DNA of 46,326 nt, taken from the NCBI GenBank assembly GCA_009781185.1, contig WQYP01000012.1, positions 1-46,326 of the forward strand, in the 5' to 3' direction. This stretch comes from Phycisphaerales bacterium. Lineage in GTDB: Bacteria; Planctomycetota; Phycisphaerae; WQYP01. Positions 8,518-16,841 of this stretch are shown here, piece after piece. The notes below the pieces were generated by a model. That model worked only from the letters and a program-made list of their open reading frames with translations. It ran no database searches and was not told where the DNA came from. Both the position numbers and the translations under genes were made by a program. Every line of letters starts with the position of its first letter. The first letter of the stretch is position 1.

Positions 8518-11289
8518 TCATTTTTTTTCTGGCTCTGATGTTGCCGCCGCTGTTGCGGGGGGAGGGCTTACGTACAGTAGAAGATTTCGTCCGATGGCTT
8601 CGGCGGACTTGGGGCTGTAGCCAAGGATTCCCCAGGTGCTTGTTCCCAGGAAGCCGCTGCAGACGTCCCAAGGGGAGAAAACGATCGGGGTTCGATTGCC
8701 TACGATGACGCCTTGGAGGGAGGGCGTGGTGATACGCCGCTGTGTTTTGAAGGCTACGTATTTGCGGGCGTCGATTTCGTTAATTTTCGTTCCGCCGCCA
8801 GCTCCATTCGCGGGTCCCATGTAAATCGGATGATCCGGCGGCAAGAGCGACAGTTCCCCATCCGGATAGACCTTTTTGATCAGAGCCTTGCACGATTCTG
8901 CGAACTCCACATTGCCGCCTGCGGCATCGGCGAAGAGTATTCCGCCGGCGTTGAGATAGGTCTTGAGAGCGGCGGCATCCTCGTCGGTGAACGTCATCGT
9001 TCCCGTTCCGGTGAGGTGTGCCAGAGGATACTTTTTAACATCGAGATCTGCAAATTTGACTTTTTCCACTTTCAAATCGATCTGCAAGCTTGCCTTGGCG
9101 ACCTTGGCCATTCTTGCCCAGGCTCCCGGCTCCGGATCGGCGTTGCCGGCATAATCCACTCGTGCCAGCGACAACGACCGCGTCTCGCCGCCTTTGACGA
9201 CCTCCACCGCCAACGGTTGGAGCTTGCTCCGCAAACTAGCCTTGCCGCTGGCGTAGTAATAGAGTGCCCGGCCGAGTTCGAAGCTGTAAGGGCTTGCGAA
9301 CTTCCGCATTTGCCAGTCCGCGCCGATATCCGTCGGCGAATGAATCCACAGCTCTCTGGCTCCGTTGCTCATCCCCAGTAGCGGCGGGATGTTTTTGATC
9401 TCCGTCCCGGAACCCTTGTAAAAAAAGTCTTTGTCGAACAATTCGTGGTCCTTGGGCAACTGCCGCATTTCGTACTTGTTGTTCACCAGTTCTGTGGCGT
9501 ATTTTTTCATGGCGGTCGTGAACGCCTGCTTCCCACCGTCTGCAGTCGAGAAGATGATTCCGCCAGCATTGACAAACGTTCGCAGCTTCTCCATGTCCTC
9601 CGCGGAGAATTTCGGATCCACTGATCCTGTGATCAACAGGATCGGCGCGTCCATCCACTCTTCCGGCTTCACCTGCAGATTCACGATCTGCCAATTGATG
9701 GGCCTTTCCACCTGCTTGCTCATCCAGCGTGTGACATAGGCATTATCCCGCGGCCGGGCATTCCACGGGCCGTTGTACTGCAATTTATTGAACAACACTG
9801 GGTTTCGTCCGCGAGCCAGGAAGAGCATTGCATAGGCGGTGGAGACGGTCGTGGAGGCTACGCCGTGGCGATTTTGGCCGATTGAACCGTCCGGTCGTTG
9901 TTGTCGGATGACGTTTGCGGCACCTTCCGTGTACCAGTTGACTTTTCCGAAGAATTTCAGGCCGCTGGCGAGTCCCACGCGTTCCACGCCGTACATATAG
10001 TACATGTCGTCGTTGGGCTTGAAGTTTTTGTCGATCCAGGCAAGTCCAGCGTCGATGTTTTTGTCGGGCTTGGGTGTCAGTCGTAGTTCGGTGTCGACGA
10101 ATTCCTGGGAGATGAAGAGGCTGGCGAGTCCGGCGGCGGTCATCGACGGGGTCGAGTTTCCGGCTCCATTCGTGCTGTACGGCCAACCGCCGTCCTCCCT
10201 TTGCATCATCCGCCAAAAGCGATCCGTCACTTTCCAGTACTCGTCTGGCAATTCGGTGCCCCAGTCCGTCAGCGCCCATGCCCCCAGCGCTCCGTACTGT
10301 CCGTTGGACAAATCCCCGATCGGCCTGAAATCCTTCTTCTTTTCATCGACGATCTTCTGGACTCCATCCTTGGCTTTTTCGATACGCTCATTAAGGTCTT
10401 CCATGGTGATCGTGATGTTTTTTTTGTTGTCCTTTGGATCCGGGAACTTCAAGTTGCCGGTCCTTTTGCGATTTTCCAGATCGGTCAGCGTCTTCTGGGC
10501 AGCCGCGATTCGCGACTCATGGGTGTCGGGCTGGGGCAGCGACTGGATGTAGTCTTCGAGCGCCTTGAGTTCCGCCGCCACGGCTCTCGGGTTCGCTTTG
10601 CCACGGGCACGGATGTCCGCGATCAGTTTCTGCACCACCGGAGTCCAGCCCATGAAGTAGTTGTTGCTCTGCTGTTTCATCAGGCCGTCGAGCTTTTGCT
10701 TCGACGCGTTATCTTTTTTCGAGTAGTAGGCCGCCCACAATTCAGGGATCGCATCCGTTCGCCGTTGTCCCGGATAGGTGTATCCGCCGTCCCCTCCCAT
10801 CTCCGCCATCAGATAATACTTTACCGATTCCAGAGCCGCCTGCGGACCCTCCTCCGGCTTTTGGCCCTTAATGTTCGGCAGCAGCGTCAGGGCACTGGCC
10901 TCCAGACCCGCTACGTACGTTGCGCCCACCATGTTTTTTTGCAGCCATTCCACTGACGGCTGCATTTCTTTGCTCCGCCAAAGCAATTTGGAGTTGTAGA
11001 CCGGGTCGTCCTGCAAGCTGTCTCCCGCGTGCAGCAGGGCATAGACCACCAGTGCTGTTTCTCCGCCTTTTTCCTGATCCCAGGACTGCTTCCACTCTTC
11101 GATCTCCCAAGTGGCGTCCGCCTTCCGCTGTTTGAGGAGGAAATCCGCCCCTTTTCGCATGGCTGTGACTACCTGTTCGTCGGTCACATCCGCAGCCATT
11201 GCTGTTCTCTCTCTCCCCCCAGTCATTGTCGCTGCAACTAAAAGACCCGCCACCGCTGCCGCTTTTGTCACGCGCACCACATCCACCAT
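8518..11289 (-). CDS. Secreted prenyltransferase/squalene-cyclase-fold protein with tandem DUF4159-like modules
   Basis: 923 residues. An N-terminal signal peptide (hydrophobic core AAAVAGLLVAATMTGG, cleavage near AMA-AD) sends it to the periplasm. Residues about 35-500 have the alpha-toroid pattern of squalene/prenyltransferase repeats (GGETALVVYALLHAG, GGWPYSTNG, SMTAAGLASL, GSIGQNRHGVASTTVSTAYAMLFL), interrupted by a charged coiled-coil stretch at about 240-320. The C-terminal 400 residues hold two similar DUF4159-like units, each with LRTFVNAGGIIFSTADGG or LKTYLNAGGILFADAAGG followed by HELFD or HPIYM. It lacks an obvious DXDD cyclase motif, so cyclase activity is doubtful. This architecture recurs in Planctomycetota; its function is unknown. 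GAGGTGG precedes the ATG. Confidence 0.75.
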   Translation of the reverse strand: MVDVVRVTKAAAVAGLLVAATMTGGRERTAMAADVTDEQVVTAMRKGADFLLKQRKADATWEIEEWKQSWDQEKGGETALVVYALLHAGDSLQDDPVYNSKLLWRSKEMQPSVEWLQKNMVGATYVAGLEASALTLLPNIKGQKPEEGPQAALESVKYYLMAEMGGDGGYTYPGQRRTDAIPELWAAYYSKKDNASKQKLDGLMKQQSNNYFMGWTPVVQKLIADIRARGKANPRAVAAELKALEDYIQSLPQPDTHESRIAAAQKTLTDLENRKRTGNLKFPDPKDNKKNITITMEDLNERIEKAKDGVQKIVDEKKKDFRPIGDLSNGQYGALGAWALTDWGTELPDEYWKVTDRFWRMMQREDGGWPYSTNGAGNSTPSMTAAGLASLFISQEFVDTELRLTPKPDKNIDAGLAWIDKNFKPNDDMYYMYGVERVGLASGLKFFGKVNWYTEGAANVIRQQRPDGSIGQNRHGVASTTVSTAYAMLFLARGRNPVLFNKLQYNGPWNARPRDNAYVTRWMSKQVERPINWQIVNLQVKPEEWMDAPILLITGSVDPKFSAEDMEKLRTFVNAGGIIFSTADGGKQAFTTAMKKYATELVNNKYEMRQLPKDHELFDKDFFYKGSGTEIKNIPPLLGMSNGARELWIHSPTDIGADWQMRKFASPYSFELGRALYYYASGKASLRSKLQPLAVEVVKGGETRSLSLARVDYAGNADPEPGAWARMAKVAKASLQIDLKVEKVKFADLDVKKYPLAHLTGTGTMTFTDEDAAALKTYLNAGGILFADAAGGNVEFAESCKALIKKVYPDGELSLLPPDHPIYMGPANGAGGGTKINEIDARKYVAFKTQRRITTPSLQGVIVGNRTPIVFSPWDVCSGFLGTSTWGILGYSPKSAEAIGRNLLLYVSPPPATAAATSEPEKK

Positions 11290-11407
11290 GCACCACCTCG
11301 TTTAACAAAAAGAACCTGCCACAGCATGGAATTTTAACTTCCGAAGCGTCAATTCGCCAATCTCTTGCCCTCAAATGGGGCAACAACACAGAAACCTTTC
11401 ACCCCAA

Positions 11408-11436
11408 TTGCATTCTCCTGTATCCTCTTATACAAT
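11408..11436 (+). promoter_or_regulatory. Sigma-70 promoter of rpmB
   Basis: TTGCAT (11408-11413), a 17-base spacer and TACAAT (11431-11436). A transcript starting about 11443 would carry a short leader with AAGGAG before the rpmB ATG. Confidence 0.75.
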
Positions 11437-11462
11437 GCTTGGCTCGATTAAGGAGCCCTATC

Positions 11463-11735
11463 ATGCCTTATGAATGCTTTTATACCGGTCGTCGGACCAG
11501 GATTGGCCGCCAATGCACTTACCGTGGCAAGGCGAAGTATCTTGGTGGCGTGGGTATCAAGATCACCGGGCGCAGCGCTCGCAAGTTCAAACCCAACCTC
11601 CAGAAAGTCCGCGTCCTCATTGACGGCAAACCTCAACGTATCTTGGTTTCCGCGAAGGCTATCCGCTCAGGGTTGGTTACCAAACGGCTTAAACGTTCTC
11701 AAACCTACAAGCACACCCAAGCTGAAACCGCTTAG
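11463..11735 (+). CDS. rpmB: Large ribosomal subunit protein bL28
   Basis: 90 residues. The family signature is clear: TGRRTRIGRQ, HRGKAKYLGGV-like YRGKAKYLGGVGIKITG, ARKFKPNLQKVRVLIDG and a basic C-terminus (ISAKAIRSGLVTKRLKR-like). The zinc cysteines of the C+ type are not present as a full set. AAGGAG sits 8 bases before ATG 11463, and a good promoter lies just upstream, so this start is preferred over an earlier in-frame one. It is a single-gene unit. The stop codon abuts a family E repeat beginning at 11735. Confidence 0.95.
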   Translation: MPYECFYTGRRTRIGRQCTYRGKAKYLGGVGIKITGRSARKFKPNLQKVRVLIDGKPQRILVSAKAIRSGLVTKRLKRSQTYKHTQAETA

Positions 11736-11880
11736 GTTCGCGACGCCACAAGCGTTTTCGGCGCTCTGTTGCAAGAGTGTGTGGCTGAGCGGCATGTAAG
11801 CATAAGCATGCCGACGTAGAGCCTATCCGAATAACTTCTTTTATTTGACCGCAATCTTACGATTGCGGCTCTGATTTTTT
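11735..11880. repeat. Composite of family E, D and B palindromes
   Basis: GGTTCGCGACGCC (E) at 11736, then a degenerate copy of the GCGGCATG...GCATGCCG palindrome (D) at about 11788-11813, then the CCGCAATC TTAC GATTGCGG hairpin (B type) at 11849-11868, followed by CTCTGA and six T. The same E-then-D order recurs at 46036-46132. The last hairpin could end rpmB transcription. Confidence 0.75.
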
Positions 11881-11904
11881 GGGATGATTCAGGAGAGGTT
11901 TGGT

Positions 11905-14265
11905 ATGCCTATTTCGATGGAAGCGTTGACGGGGTTTGCGAATTCGCGGCGTTGGGAGGGGCGGTGGATCTGGCTGACGGGGTGCGATCCGCGGAAAGAG
12001 AATACCTATGCGCTGTTTCGCCGGGAGTTTTCGGTTGGGGAAACCAAAGAGGTGAGGGTGTTTATATCGGCGGATACGAAGTATCGGTTATATGTGAATG
12101 GGAAGTTTATTGGGCAGGGGCCGCCGCTGTCGATGCCGTTTTTTCAGTATTACAACGAACATGATCTGAGCGGGGTGCTGCGGCAAGGGGAGAATTGTAT
12201 TGGGGTGATTGTGTATCATTCGGGGATCCAGCCACAGGCTCGCGGAGGGGTGCTTGCGGAAGTGGTGGGGGCGGATGGGAAAGCGATCGTGGCAACGGAT
12301 GCGTCCTGGCGAGGGATGATCTGCAGGGCTTGGCAAGAAAAGACATTCCATTTCCGCATGAACGTGACCGCCCCGTTCCAGGAGCATTTTGATTCGCGGG
12401 CGTTTCCGGATGGGTTTGCGGAAGTTGGGTTTGATGGAGAGGCGGCGAAGTTTCGGGAGGTGGAGGTGGTGGGAGGTCGTCCGCCGACGGCTTTGCCATG
12501 GAGCAGGTTGGTGCCGCGGGATATTGCGTATTTGAAGGAAGAGCCGATGCTGGCGGTGGGGGTGGAGGTTGGCGAGTCGTTGGGGTTGAATAATCGTATG
12601 CGGCCGGAGGATTTGGCGACGACGCTGTCGCAGCCGATGGTGGCGACGAAGCGGACGAAAGTGGAAGGGGCGGAGAAATTGGTGACGGGGGAAGGGTGTG
12701 CGGTAGTGCAGTGTTCGACGGAGCATTTGGAGGATATGGGTACTGATGGGATTTATGAGCCGAGCGTGCTGCTGGATTTTGGGAAGGTGGTGACGGGGTA
12801 TTTGGAGTTGGAATTGGAAGTGCCAGGCGAAGCGGAGGTGGAAATCGGATATGCGGAACGATTGATTGATGGACATTTCAATATTGCGATTGAAGGGCAA
12901 TTTGCGGATCGGTATGTGATGAAGGGGGGACGGCAGAGGTTTGTGCCGTTTAATTGGCGGGCGTTTCGGTATGTGAAGTTGAAGTTTCGGAATGCTTTTG
13001 AGCCTGTGAAGGTGCATGGGGTGCGGGTGCTTATCAGCAGGTATCCGTTTGAGAATCGTGGAGGATTTGCCGGTAGCGATGCGATGCTGAACAAAATTTT
13101 TGAGATTTCGCGGTATACGCTGCGGCTCTGCTCGAATGAGGCACTGATGGATACGCCGTGGCGGGAGGCGGCGCAGTGGCTTGGGGATGTGGCGGCGGTG
13201 ACGCAACCGGCGATCCACGCGTGCTTCGGCGATGCGGCGCTCACGGGGAAGTTCCTCAGGCAGGCGGCGATGAATCAGTATCAGACGGGGCTCCTGTCCA
13301 ATACATCGAACATCTCGAAGGGCGGGATGGATTGGATGATTCCGGATTACTCGCTGTGGTGGATCATCGGGCTGTGGGAACAGTATATGTACACGGGTCA
13401 GCGGAGATGGGTGGAGGCGTTTTATCCGCAGGTGCTGCGGATTTTGCAGGGGCATCTGTGTCATGTGAATGAGCGGGGGCTGGTGGAGGATATGCCGTTC
13501 TGGGTGTTCGTGGACTGGGCGGATGTCGATAAGCGTGGGGAATGTGCGGCGTATAACGCGATTTTCTACGGGACGCTGGCGGTAGTCGAGCAGATGGCGG
13601 AACTGAAAGGAGATAAGAGCACGCTGGAAACGGTGCGAACCGTGCGAGAAGCGATCAAGGCGAATTTCATGGAACGGCTTTTCGATGCGAAACGCGGACT
13701 TGTCGCGGATGCACGCATCGGCGAGGAACTCTCGAGCAAGACGTCGGAGCAGGGGAATATGGCGGCGATCCGATTCGGACTGGTCGATGAGGCGGTCGCG
13801 AAGCAGATTGTGTCGCGGGTGTTTGAGGGATCGCCGCGTAAAGATGTGACTGAGGCGCAGCCGTTTTTCATGGTGGTTGTGTTGCAGGCGTTGCAGCGGG
13901 TCGGGCGGATGGATTTGGCGATCAGGCTGATGAAGGATCGCTGGGGGAAACGGATGGTGGATCGCGGGGCGACGTCGGTGTTCGAGGAGTGGAGCATCAA
14001 TGGGTCGCGACGGTCGGGGAAGTTTGAGCCGTTCATGAGGACGCAGTCGCATGCGTGGTCGGCGTGTCCGGCGGAGTTTTTGATTCGTCATTTGATGGGG
14101 TTGGAGATTGTGGGGGCGGGGTGTGAGCGAATTCGGCTGGCGCCGGCGTGGTTGGGGTTTGATTATGAGGCGGCGTTTCCAACGCCCAAGGGAATCGTGC
14201 GGGTGATTTGTAAACAAGGGAAGGTGGAGACGCAGGCGCCGGAGGGGGTGGTGGTCGAACCTTAA
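11905..14265 (+). CDS. GH78 family alpha-L-rhamnosidase-like glycoside hydrolase
   Basis: 786 residues from ATG 11905. The N-terminal beta-sandwich (WIWLTG, FRREFSV, ADTKYRLYVNGKFIGQGP) is the bacterial rhamnosidase carbohydrate-binding type. The catalytic (alpha/alpha)6 barrel follows from about residue 390, with DTPWREAAQWLGDV (compare the D-x-P-x-RE/D motif), DWMIPDYSLWW, FVDWADVDKRGE and a late FEEWS before a SHAWSACPAEFL stretch. These acidic clusters are typical of GH78, which removes alpha-L-rhamnose by inversion. No signal peptide is seen, so it probably acts on imported oligosaccharides. AGGAGAGG lies just before ATG 11905, which is chosen over ATG 11884, which has no ribosome site. 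Codons switch between G-ending and C-ending patches. Confidence 0.85.
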   Translation: MPISMEALTGFANSRRWEGRWIWLTGCDPRKENTYALFRREFSVGETKEVRVFISADTKYRLYVNGKFIGQGPPLSMPFFQYYNEHDLSGVLRQGENCIGVIVYHSGIQPQARGGVLAEVVGADGKAIVATDASWRGMICRAWQEKTFHFRMNVTAPFQEHFDSRAFPDGFAEVGFDGEAAKFREVEVVGGRPPTALPWSRLVPRDIAYLKEEPMLAVGVEVGESLGLNNRMRPEDLATTLSQPMVATKRTKVEGAEKLVTGEGCAVVQCSTEHLEDMGTDGIYEPSVLLDFGKVVTGYLELELEVPGEAEVEIGYAERLIDGHFNIAIEGQFADRYVMKGGRQRFVPFNWRAFRYVKLKFRNAFEPVKVHGVRVLISRYPFENRGGFAGSDAMLNKIFEISRYTLRLCSNEALMDTPWREAAQWLGDVAAVTQPAIHACFGDAALTGKFLRQAAMNQYQTGLLSNTSNISKGGMDWMIPDYSLWWIIGLWEQYMYTGQRRWVEAFYPQVLRILQGHLCHVNERGLVEDMPFWVFVDWADVDKRGECAAYNAIFYGTLAVVEQMAELKGDKSTLETVRTVREAIKANFMERLFDAKRGLVADARIGEELSSKTSEQGNMAAIRFGLVDEAVAKQIVSRVFEGSPRKDVTEAQPFFMVVVLQALQRVGRMDLAIRLMKDRWGKRMVDRGATSVFEEWSINGSRRSGKFEPFMRTQSHAWSACPAEFLIRHLMGLEIVGAGCERIRLAPAWLGFDYEAAFPTPKGIVRVICKQGKVETQAPEGVVVEP

Positions 14266-14308
14266 GCTGGTAGAATCCTCGTAAGCGTATCACAACAGGA
14301 GGTCTGTC

Positions 14309-14545
14309 ATGCGAGTCGTTGGGCTTGGTATCGTGGTATTGTCAGGTACGGTGATGGCCAGCGTCGGTACAATTGCAAATGCTTTTGGCCGTTACCAGGG
14401 TGATGGATTACTCGTATATGGCTCGATACTCGTCGGCATAGCGACGCTGCTGATCATCATCGATCACTTTCGTAGTATTCTCGAATCCGGCACAAAATCT
14501 CGTGCGGAGTCTGATTCGTCTGGGAATCGTACAGCTGACGTGTAG
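14309..14545 (+). CDS. Small two-helix membrane protein of unknown function
   Basis: 78 residues preceded by a strong CAGGAGG site 6 bases from the ATG. Two hydrophobic segments (GLGIVVLSGTVMASVGTIA and GLLVYGSILVGIATLLIII) are joined by FGRYQGDG, and a short polar tail follows. It follows the rhamnosidase by 43 bases and may be co-transcribed with it. No family was recognised. Confidence 0.6.
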   Translation: MRVVGLGIVVLSGTVMASVGTIANAFGRYQGDGLLVYGSILVGIATLLIIIDHFRSILESGTKSRAESDSSGNRTADV

Positions 14546-14549
14546 GTGT

Positions 14550-14640
14550 GGTTCGCGACGCCGCAAGCGGATTTGGGGGCCTGTTACAAGAGCGGTGCCA
14601 AACCGCCGCGCTACCGCGGGGAGCTCCGGTGTGAACTCCG
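14550..14640. repeat. Family E repeat with partial A sequence
   Basis: GGTTCGCGACGCCGCAAGCG at 14551 matches copies at 11736 and 46040. It is followed by a GC-rich palindrome (CCGCGCTACCGCGG) and a TGAACTCCG fragment of family A. It lies directly upstream of the leuA promoter. Confidence 0.7.
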
Positions 14641-14648
14641 ATTCACTA

Positions 14649-14677
14649 TTGACTGTGGTGGAATCAGCCGATATAAA
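14649..14677 (+). promoter_or_regulatory. Sigma-70 promoter of the leuA leader
   Basis: TTGACT (14649-14654), exactly 17 bases, then TATAAA (14672-14677). The expected transcription start is 14683-14685, right at the ATG of the leader peptide, so the leader ORF would be translated from a leaderless 5' end. Confidence 0.8.
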
Positions 14678-14684
14678 GGATTGC

Positions 14685-14744
14685 ATGATGACCTTGAGCC
14701 TTCAACTTAGCGTGCTTATTAACCTTCGGAGCGAGTGCTCGTAG
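14685..14744 (+). CDS. leuL: leuA leader peptide (19 aa, five leucines)
   Basis: A 19-codon ORF beginning ATGATG and ending TAG. The product is Met-Met-Thr-Leu-Ser-Leu-Gln-Leu-Ser-Val-Leu-Ile-Asn-Leu then five polar residues. Five of 19 codons are Leu, four of them CTT, a codon that looks uncommon in the neighbouring GC-rich genes. Val and Ile are also present. It lies between a good promoter and an intrinsic terminator immediately upstream of leuA, the layout of branched-chain amino acid attenuators. AAAGGA precedes it in the DNA but probably falls before the transcript start. This is a candidate from sequence only; the symbol follows enterobacterial usage by analogy. Confidence 0.7.
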   Translation: MMTLSLQLSVLINLRSECS

Positions 14745-14809
14745 GGTCGTCTGGTTATTGTGTGTGATAAAGACCCCGCGAGTGAGACTCGCGGGGTTTT
14801 TTGTTTTTT
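14738..14809 (+). promoter_or_regulatory. Leucine attenuator: antiterminator and terminator stems
   Basis: Terminator: CCCCGCGAG (14774-14782), loop TGAGA, CTCGCGGGG (14788-14796), then TTTTTTGTTTTTT. Antiterminator: CTCGTAGGGTC (14738-14748) can pair with GACCCCGCGAG (14772-14782) over 11 positions with one G-U and one mismatch, which removes the whole 5' arm of the terminator. The antiterminator 5' arm overlaps the leader stop codon, so a ribosome that finishes the leader would cover it, whereas one stalled at Leu codons up to 14726 would leave it free. Confidence 0.75.
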
Positions 14810-14843
14810 AGGAAAGATTAGACATTCGAAAGAGGAACTTGCC

Positions 14844-16418
14844 ATGAATGAGATGCCGATACGGATATTTGATACGACGTTGCGGGATGGGGAGCAGTCG
14901 CCGGGGGCGTCGCTGAATTTGAAGGAGAAGTTGGAGATTGCGCGGGCGCTCGAGCAGTTGGGCGTGGATGTGATTGAGGCGGGGTTTCCGATCACCAGCG
15001 ATGGGGATTTCCAGGCGGTCTCGGCGATTGCGTCGGAGATTACGGGATCGACGGTGGCGGGGTTGGCGCGGTGTACGGAGAAAGATGTGCGGCGGGCGGG
15101 GGAGGCGGTGAAGCATGCGAAAATGGGGCGGATCCATGTGTTTTGCGCGACTTCGAAGATACATCGGGAATTTAAGTTGAAGAAAGCGAAGGAGGAGATT
15201 ATTCGGATGACGCGGGAGAATGTGGGGTTAGCGAGGGAGTATGTGGGGGATGTGGAATTTTCGCCGGAGGATGCGTCGCGGACGGAGTTGGATTATCTCG
15301 CGGAAGTGGTGCAGGCGGCGATTGAGGCGGGGGCGACGGTGATTAATTGTCCGGATACGGTGGGGTTCGCTACGCCGCAGGAGCATAGGGAAATGTTTCA
15401 GTATCTGGTGAAGCATGTGCGAGGGGGGGGGGGAGCGGAGAAGGTGATTTTTTCGGCACATTGTCACAATGATCTGGGACTGGCGACGGCGAATTCGCTC
15501 GCGGCAATCCAGGGCGGAGCGCGGCAGGTGGAGTGCACCATCAACGGCATCGGCGAACGGGCGGGAAATGCGTCGCTGGAAGAAATAGTCATGGCGCTCA
15601 AGACGCGGCATGATGTATTTGCGTATACCACACGGATCAATACGAAGAAATTGGTGCCCGTGAGCCGACTGGTCAGTTCGCTCACCGGGTTGCATGTACA
15701 GCGGAATAAGGCGATTGTTGGGGAAAATGCCTTTGCGCATGAGTCGGGGATTCATCAGGATGGGATGCTCAAGAACAAGAGCACCTACGAGATTATGACG
15801 CCGGCGGATGTGGGATGGGCGCAGTCGCGGAATGTGCTGGGGAAGCACTCGGGGCGGCATGCGTTCAAGACACGAATGGAGGAACTCGGTTATCAACTGG
15901 CAGATGAAGAATTGAACAAGGCGTTCGAGAAGTTCAAGACGCTCTGCGATAAAAAGAAAGAGATTTACGATGAGGATCTGGAGGCGATCGTTGAGGATCA
16001 GTTCGAGCATGCGGAGCAACTCTTCAAGGTTAAGAGCCTGCATGTGACGGCGGCCACCGGGGGGAATGCGGCGGCGAGCGCGACGGTGACGCTGATGGAT
16101 GCGACGGGGACGGAGTCGTCGGATACGGCGGCGGGCGATGGGCCGGTGGATGCGATGTTCGAGGCGATTCAGCAGATCACGCATATCCGGGCGACGCTGC
16201 AGCATTATGAGGTGCGGTCGGTTACCAGCGGTAAGGACGCGCAGGGCGAAGCGACGGTGGAACTGCTGCACACGGACCGTAAGTACCGGGGACGCGGTGT
16301 GAGTACGGATATTCTTGAGGCGTCGGCGAAGGCGTACCTGGCGGCGATTAATCGGATTCGGACGATGTACCAGGGAGAGAAGCCAGAAGCCGGAAGCCAG
16401 AAGCCGGAAGGGCCGTGA
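14844..16418 (+). CDS. leuA: 2-isopropylmalate synthase
   Basis: 524 residues from ATG 14844 (AGAGGA upstream). It catalyses acetyl-CoA + 2-oxoisovalerate to 2-isopropylmalate, the first step of leucine synthesis. The HMGL-like barrel begins with IRIFDTTLRDGEQSPGA (metal Asp and catalytic Arg), with EAGFP, SAHCHNDLGLAT (metal His pair) and NGIGERAGNASLEE. The linker carries AFAHESGIHQDG and LGKHSGRHAF. The C-terminal leucine-binding regulatory domain runs from about residue 390 (VKSLHVTAATGG ... YRGRGVSTDILEASAKAYL). A run of 11 G at 15423-15433 encodes GGGG before AEKVIFS, which looks like a short insertion relative to the family. The last dozen residues (KPEAGSQKPEGP) come from a family C repeat. 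Confidence 0.95.
   Translation: MNEMPIRIFDTTLRDGEQSPGASLNLKEKLEIARALEQLGVDVIEAGFPITSDGDFQAVSAIASEITGSTVAGLARCTEKDVRRAGEAVKHAKMGRIHVFCATSKIHREFKLKKAKEEIIRMTRENVGLAREYVGDVEFSPEDASRTELDYLAEVVQAAIEAGATVINCPDTVGFATPQEHREMFQYLVKHVRGGGGAEKVIFSAHCHNDLGLATANSLAAIQGGARQVECTINGIGERAGNASLEEIVMALKTRHDVFAYTTRINTKKLVPVSRLVSSLTGLHVQRNKAIVGENAFAHESGIHQDGMLKNKSTYEIMTPADVGWAQSRNVLGKHSGRHAFKTRMEELGYQLADEELNKAFEKFKTLCDKKKEIYDEDLEAIVEDQFEHAEQLFKVKSLHVTAATGGNAAASATVTLMDATGTESSDTAAGDGPVDAMFEAIQQITHIRATLQHYEVRSVTSGKDAQGEATVELLHTDRKYRGRGVSTDILEASAKAYLAAINRIRTMYQGEKPEAGSQKPEGP
16377..16410 (+). repeat. Family C repeat at the leuA 3' end
   Basis: Tandem AGAAGCC/GGAAGCC units (GAGAAGCCAGAAGCCGGAAG and onward) overlap the final codons of leuA and encode its tail. 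Other copies are at 17757-17824, 21571-21599 and 33518-33535. Confidence 0.8.
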
Positions 16419-16428
16419 GGGATCACCT

Positions 16429-16482
16429 GGAGTTGACGCTTTAGCGTGCTTCGTGGAGGAACACGCTGAAGCGTGAACTCCG
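16429..16482. repeat. Family A palindrome between convergent leuA and cox4
   Basis: GGAGTTGACGCTTTAGCGTG is complementary, with two mismatches, to CACGCTGAAGCGTGAACTCC about 12 bases later. It sits exactly between the two convergent stop codons and could act as a bidirectional terminator. Confidence 0.75.
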
Positions 16483-16485
16483 AGG

Positions 16486-16827
16486 TTATGGGTGTAGTGG
16501 TTTGTGTTGGACGCCGGGGGCTTGTTGTTGATGGATGGAATTTTGGTATTGGGTGGAGTCGAGCAGGGCAAGGCCGATGAAGAGGGCGACGAAAATCAGG
16601 CAGCCGATGAAGACGATGGCGTTGAACGGCTTGTCCCAGAACAGGTGCATGAAGAAGAGGAGGACTAAGGAGGCTTTGAGGACGGCGATGGTCAGGGCGA
16701 TGAAGAGATTGAACCTGCCGAAATTGAATTCGGAAGCGGTGACAGTCAGAACGGTCAGGATGACTAGAGCGAAGAAGACGCGGAGGAGGATTTTGAAGGG
16801 GACGATATGAGCGATTGGGGAGGGCAT
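16486..16827 (-). CDS. Cytochrome c oxidase subunit IV-like membrane protein
   Basis: 113 residues with three hydrophobic segments (LLRVFFALVILTVLTV, LFIALTIAVLKASLVLLFFM, AIVFIGCLIFVALFIGLALL). The K-A-x-LVLLFFMHL pattern in the second helix is typical of prokaryotic subunit IV (CtaF/CyoD-like), which assists oxidase assembly rather than catalysis. It is the last gene of the operon, 14 bases after coxC. The ATG at 16827 was chosen because family similarity begins there. Confidence 0.85.
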   Translation of the reverse strand: MPSPIAHIVPFKILLRVFFALVILTVLTVTASEFNFGRFNLFIALTIAVLKASLVLLFFMHLFWDKPFNAIVFIGCLIFVALFIGLALLDSTQYQNSIHQQQAPGVQHKPLHP

Positions 16828-16841
16828 GATAGAACTCCGCG

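Noticed and set aside
11199..11462. N-terminal extension of rpmB
   Set aside because: The bL28 family begins at 11463, where AAGGAG and a promoter lie directly upstream; the extension overlaps the divergent gene.
11290..11462. Possible tRNA or small RNA in the divergent gap
   Set aside because: No cloverleaf, TTCRANNC box or terminator; only the rpmB promoter is supported.
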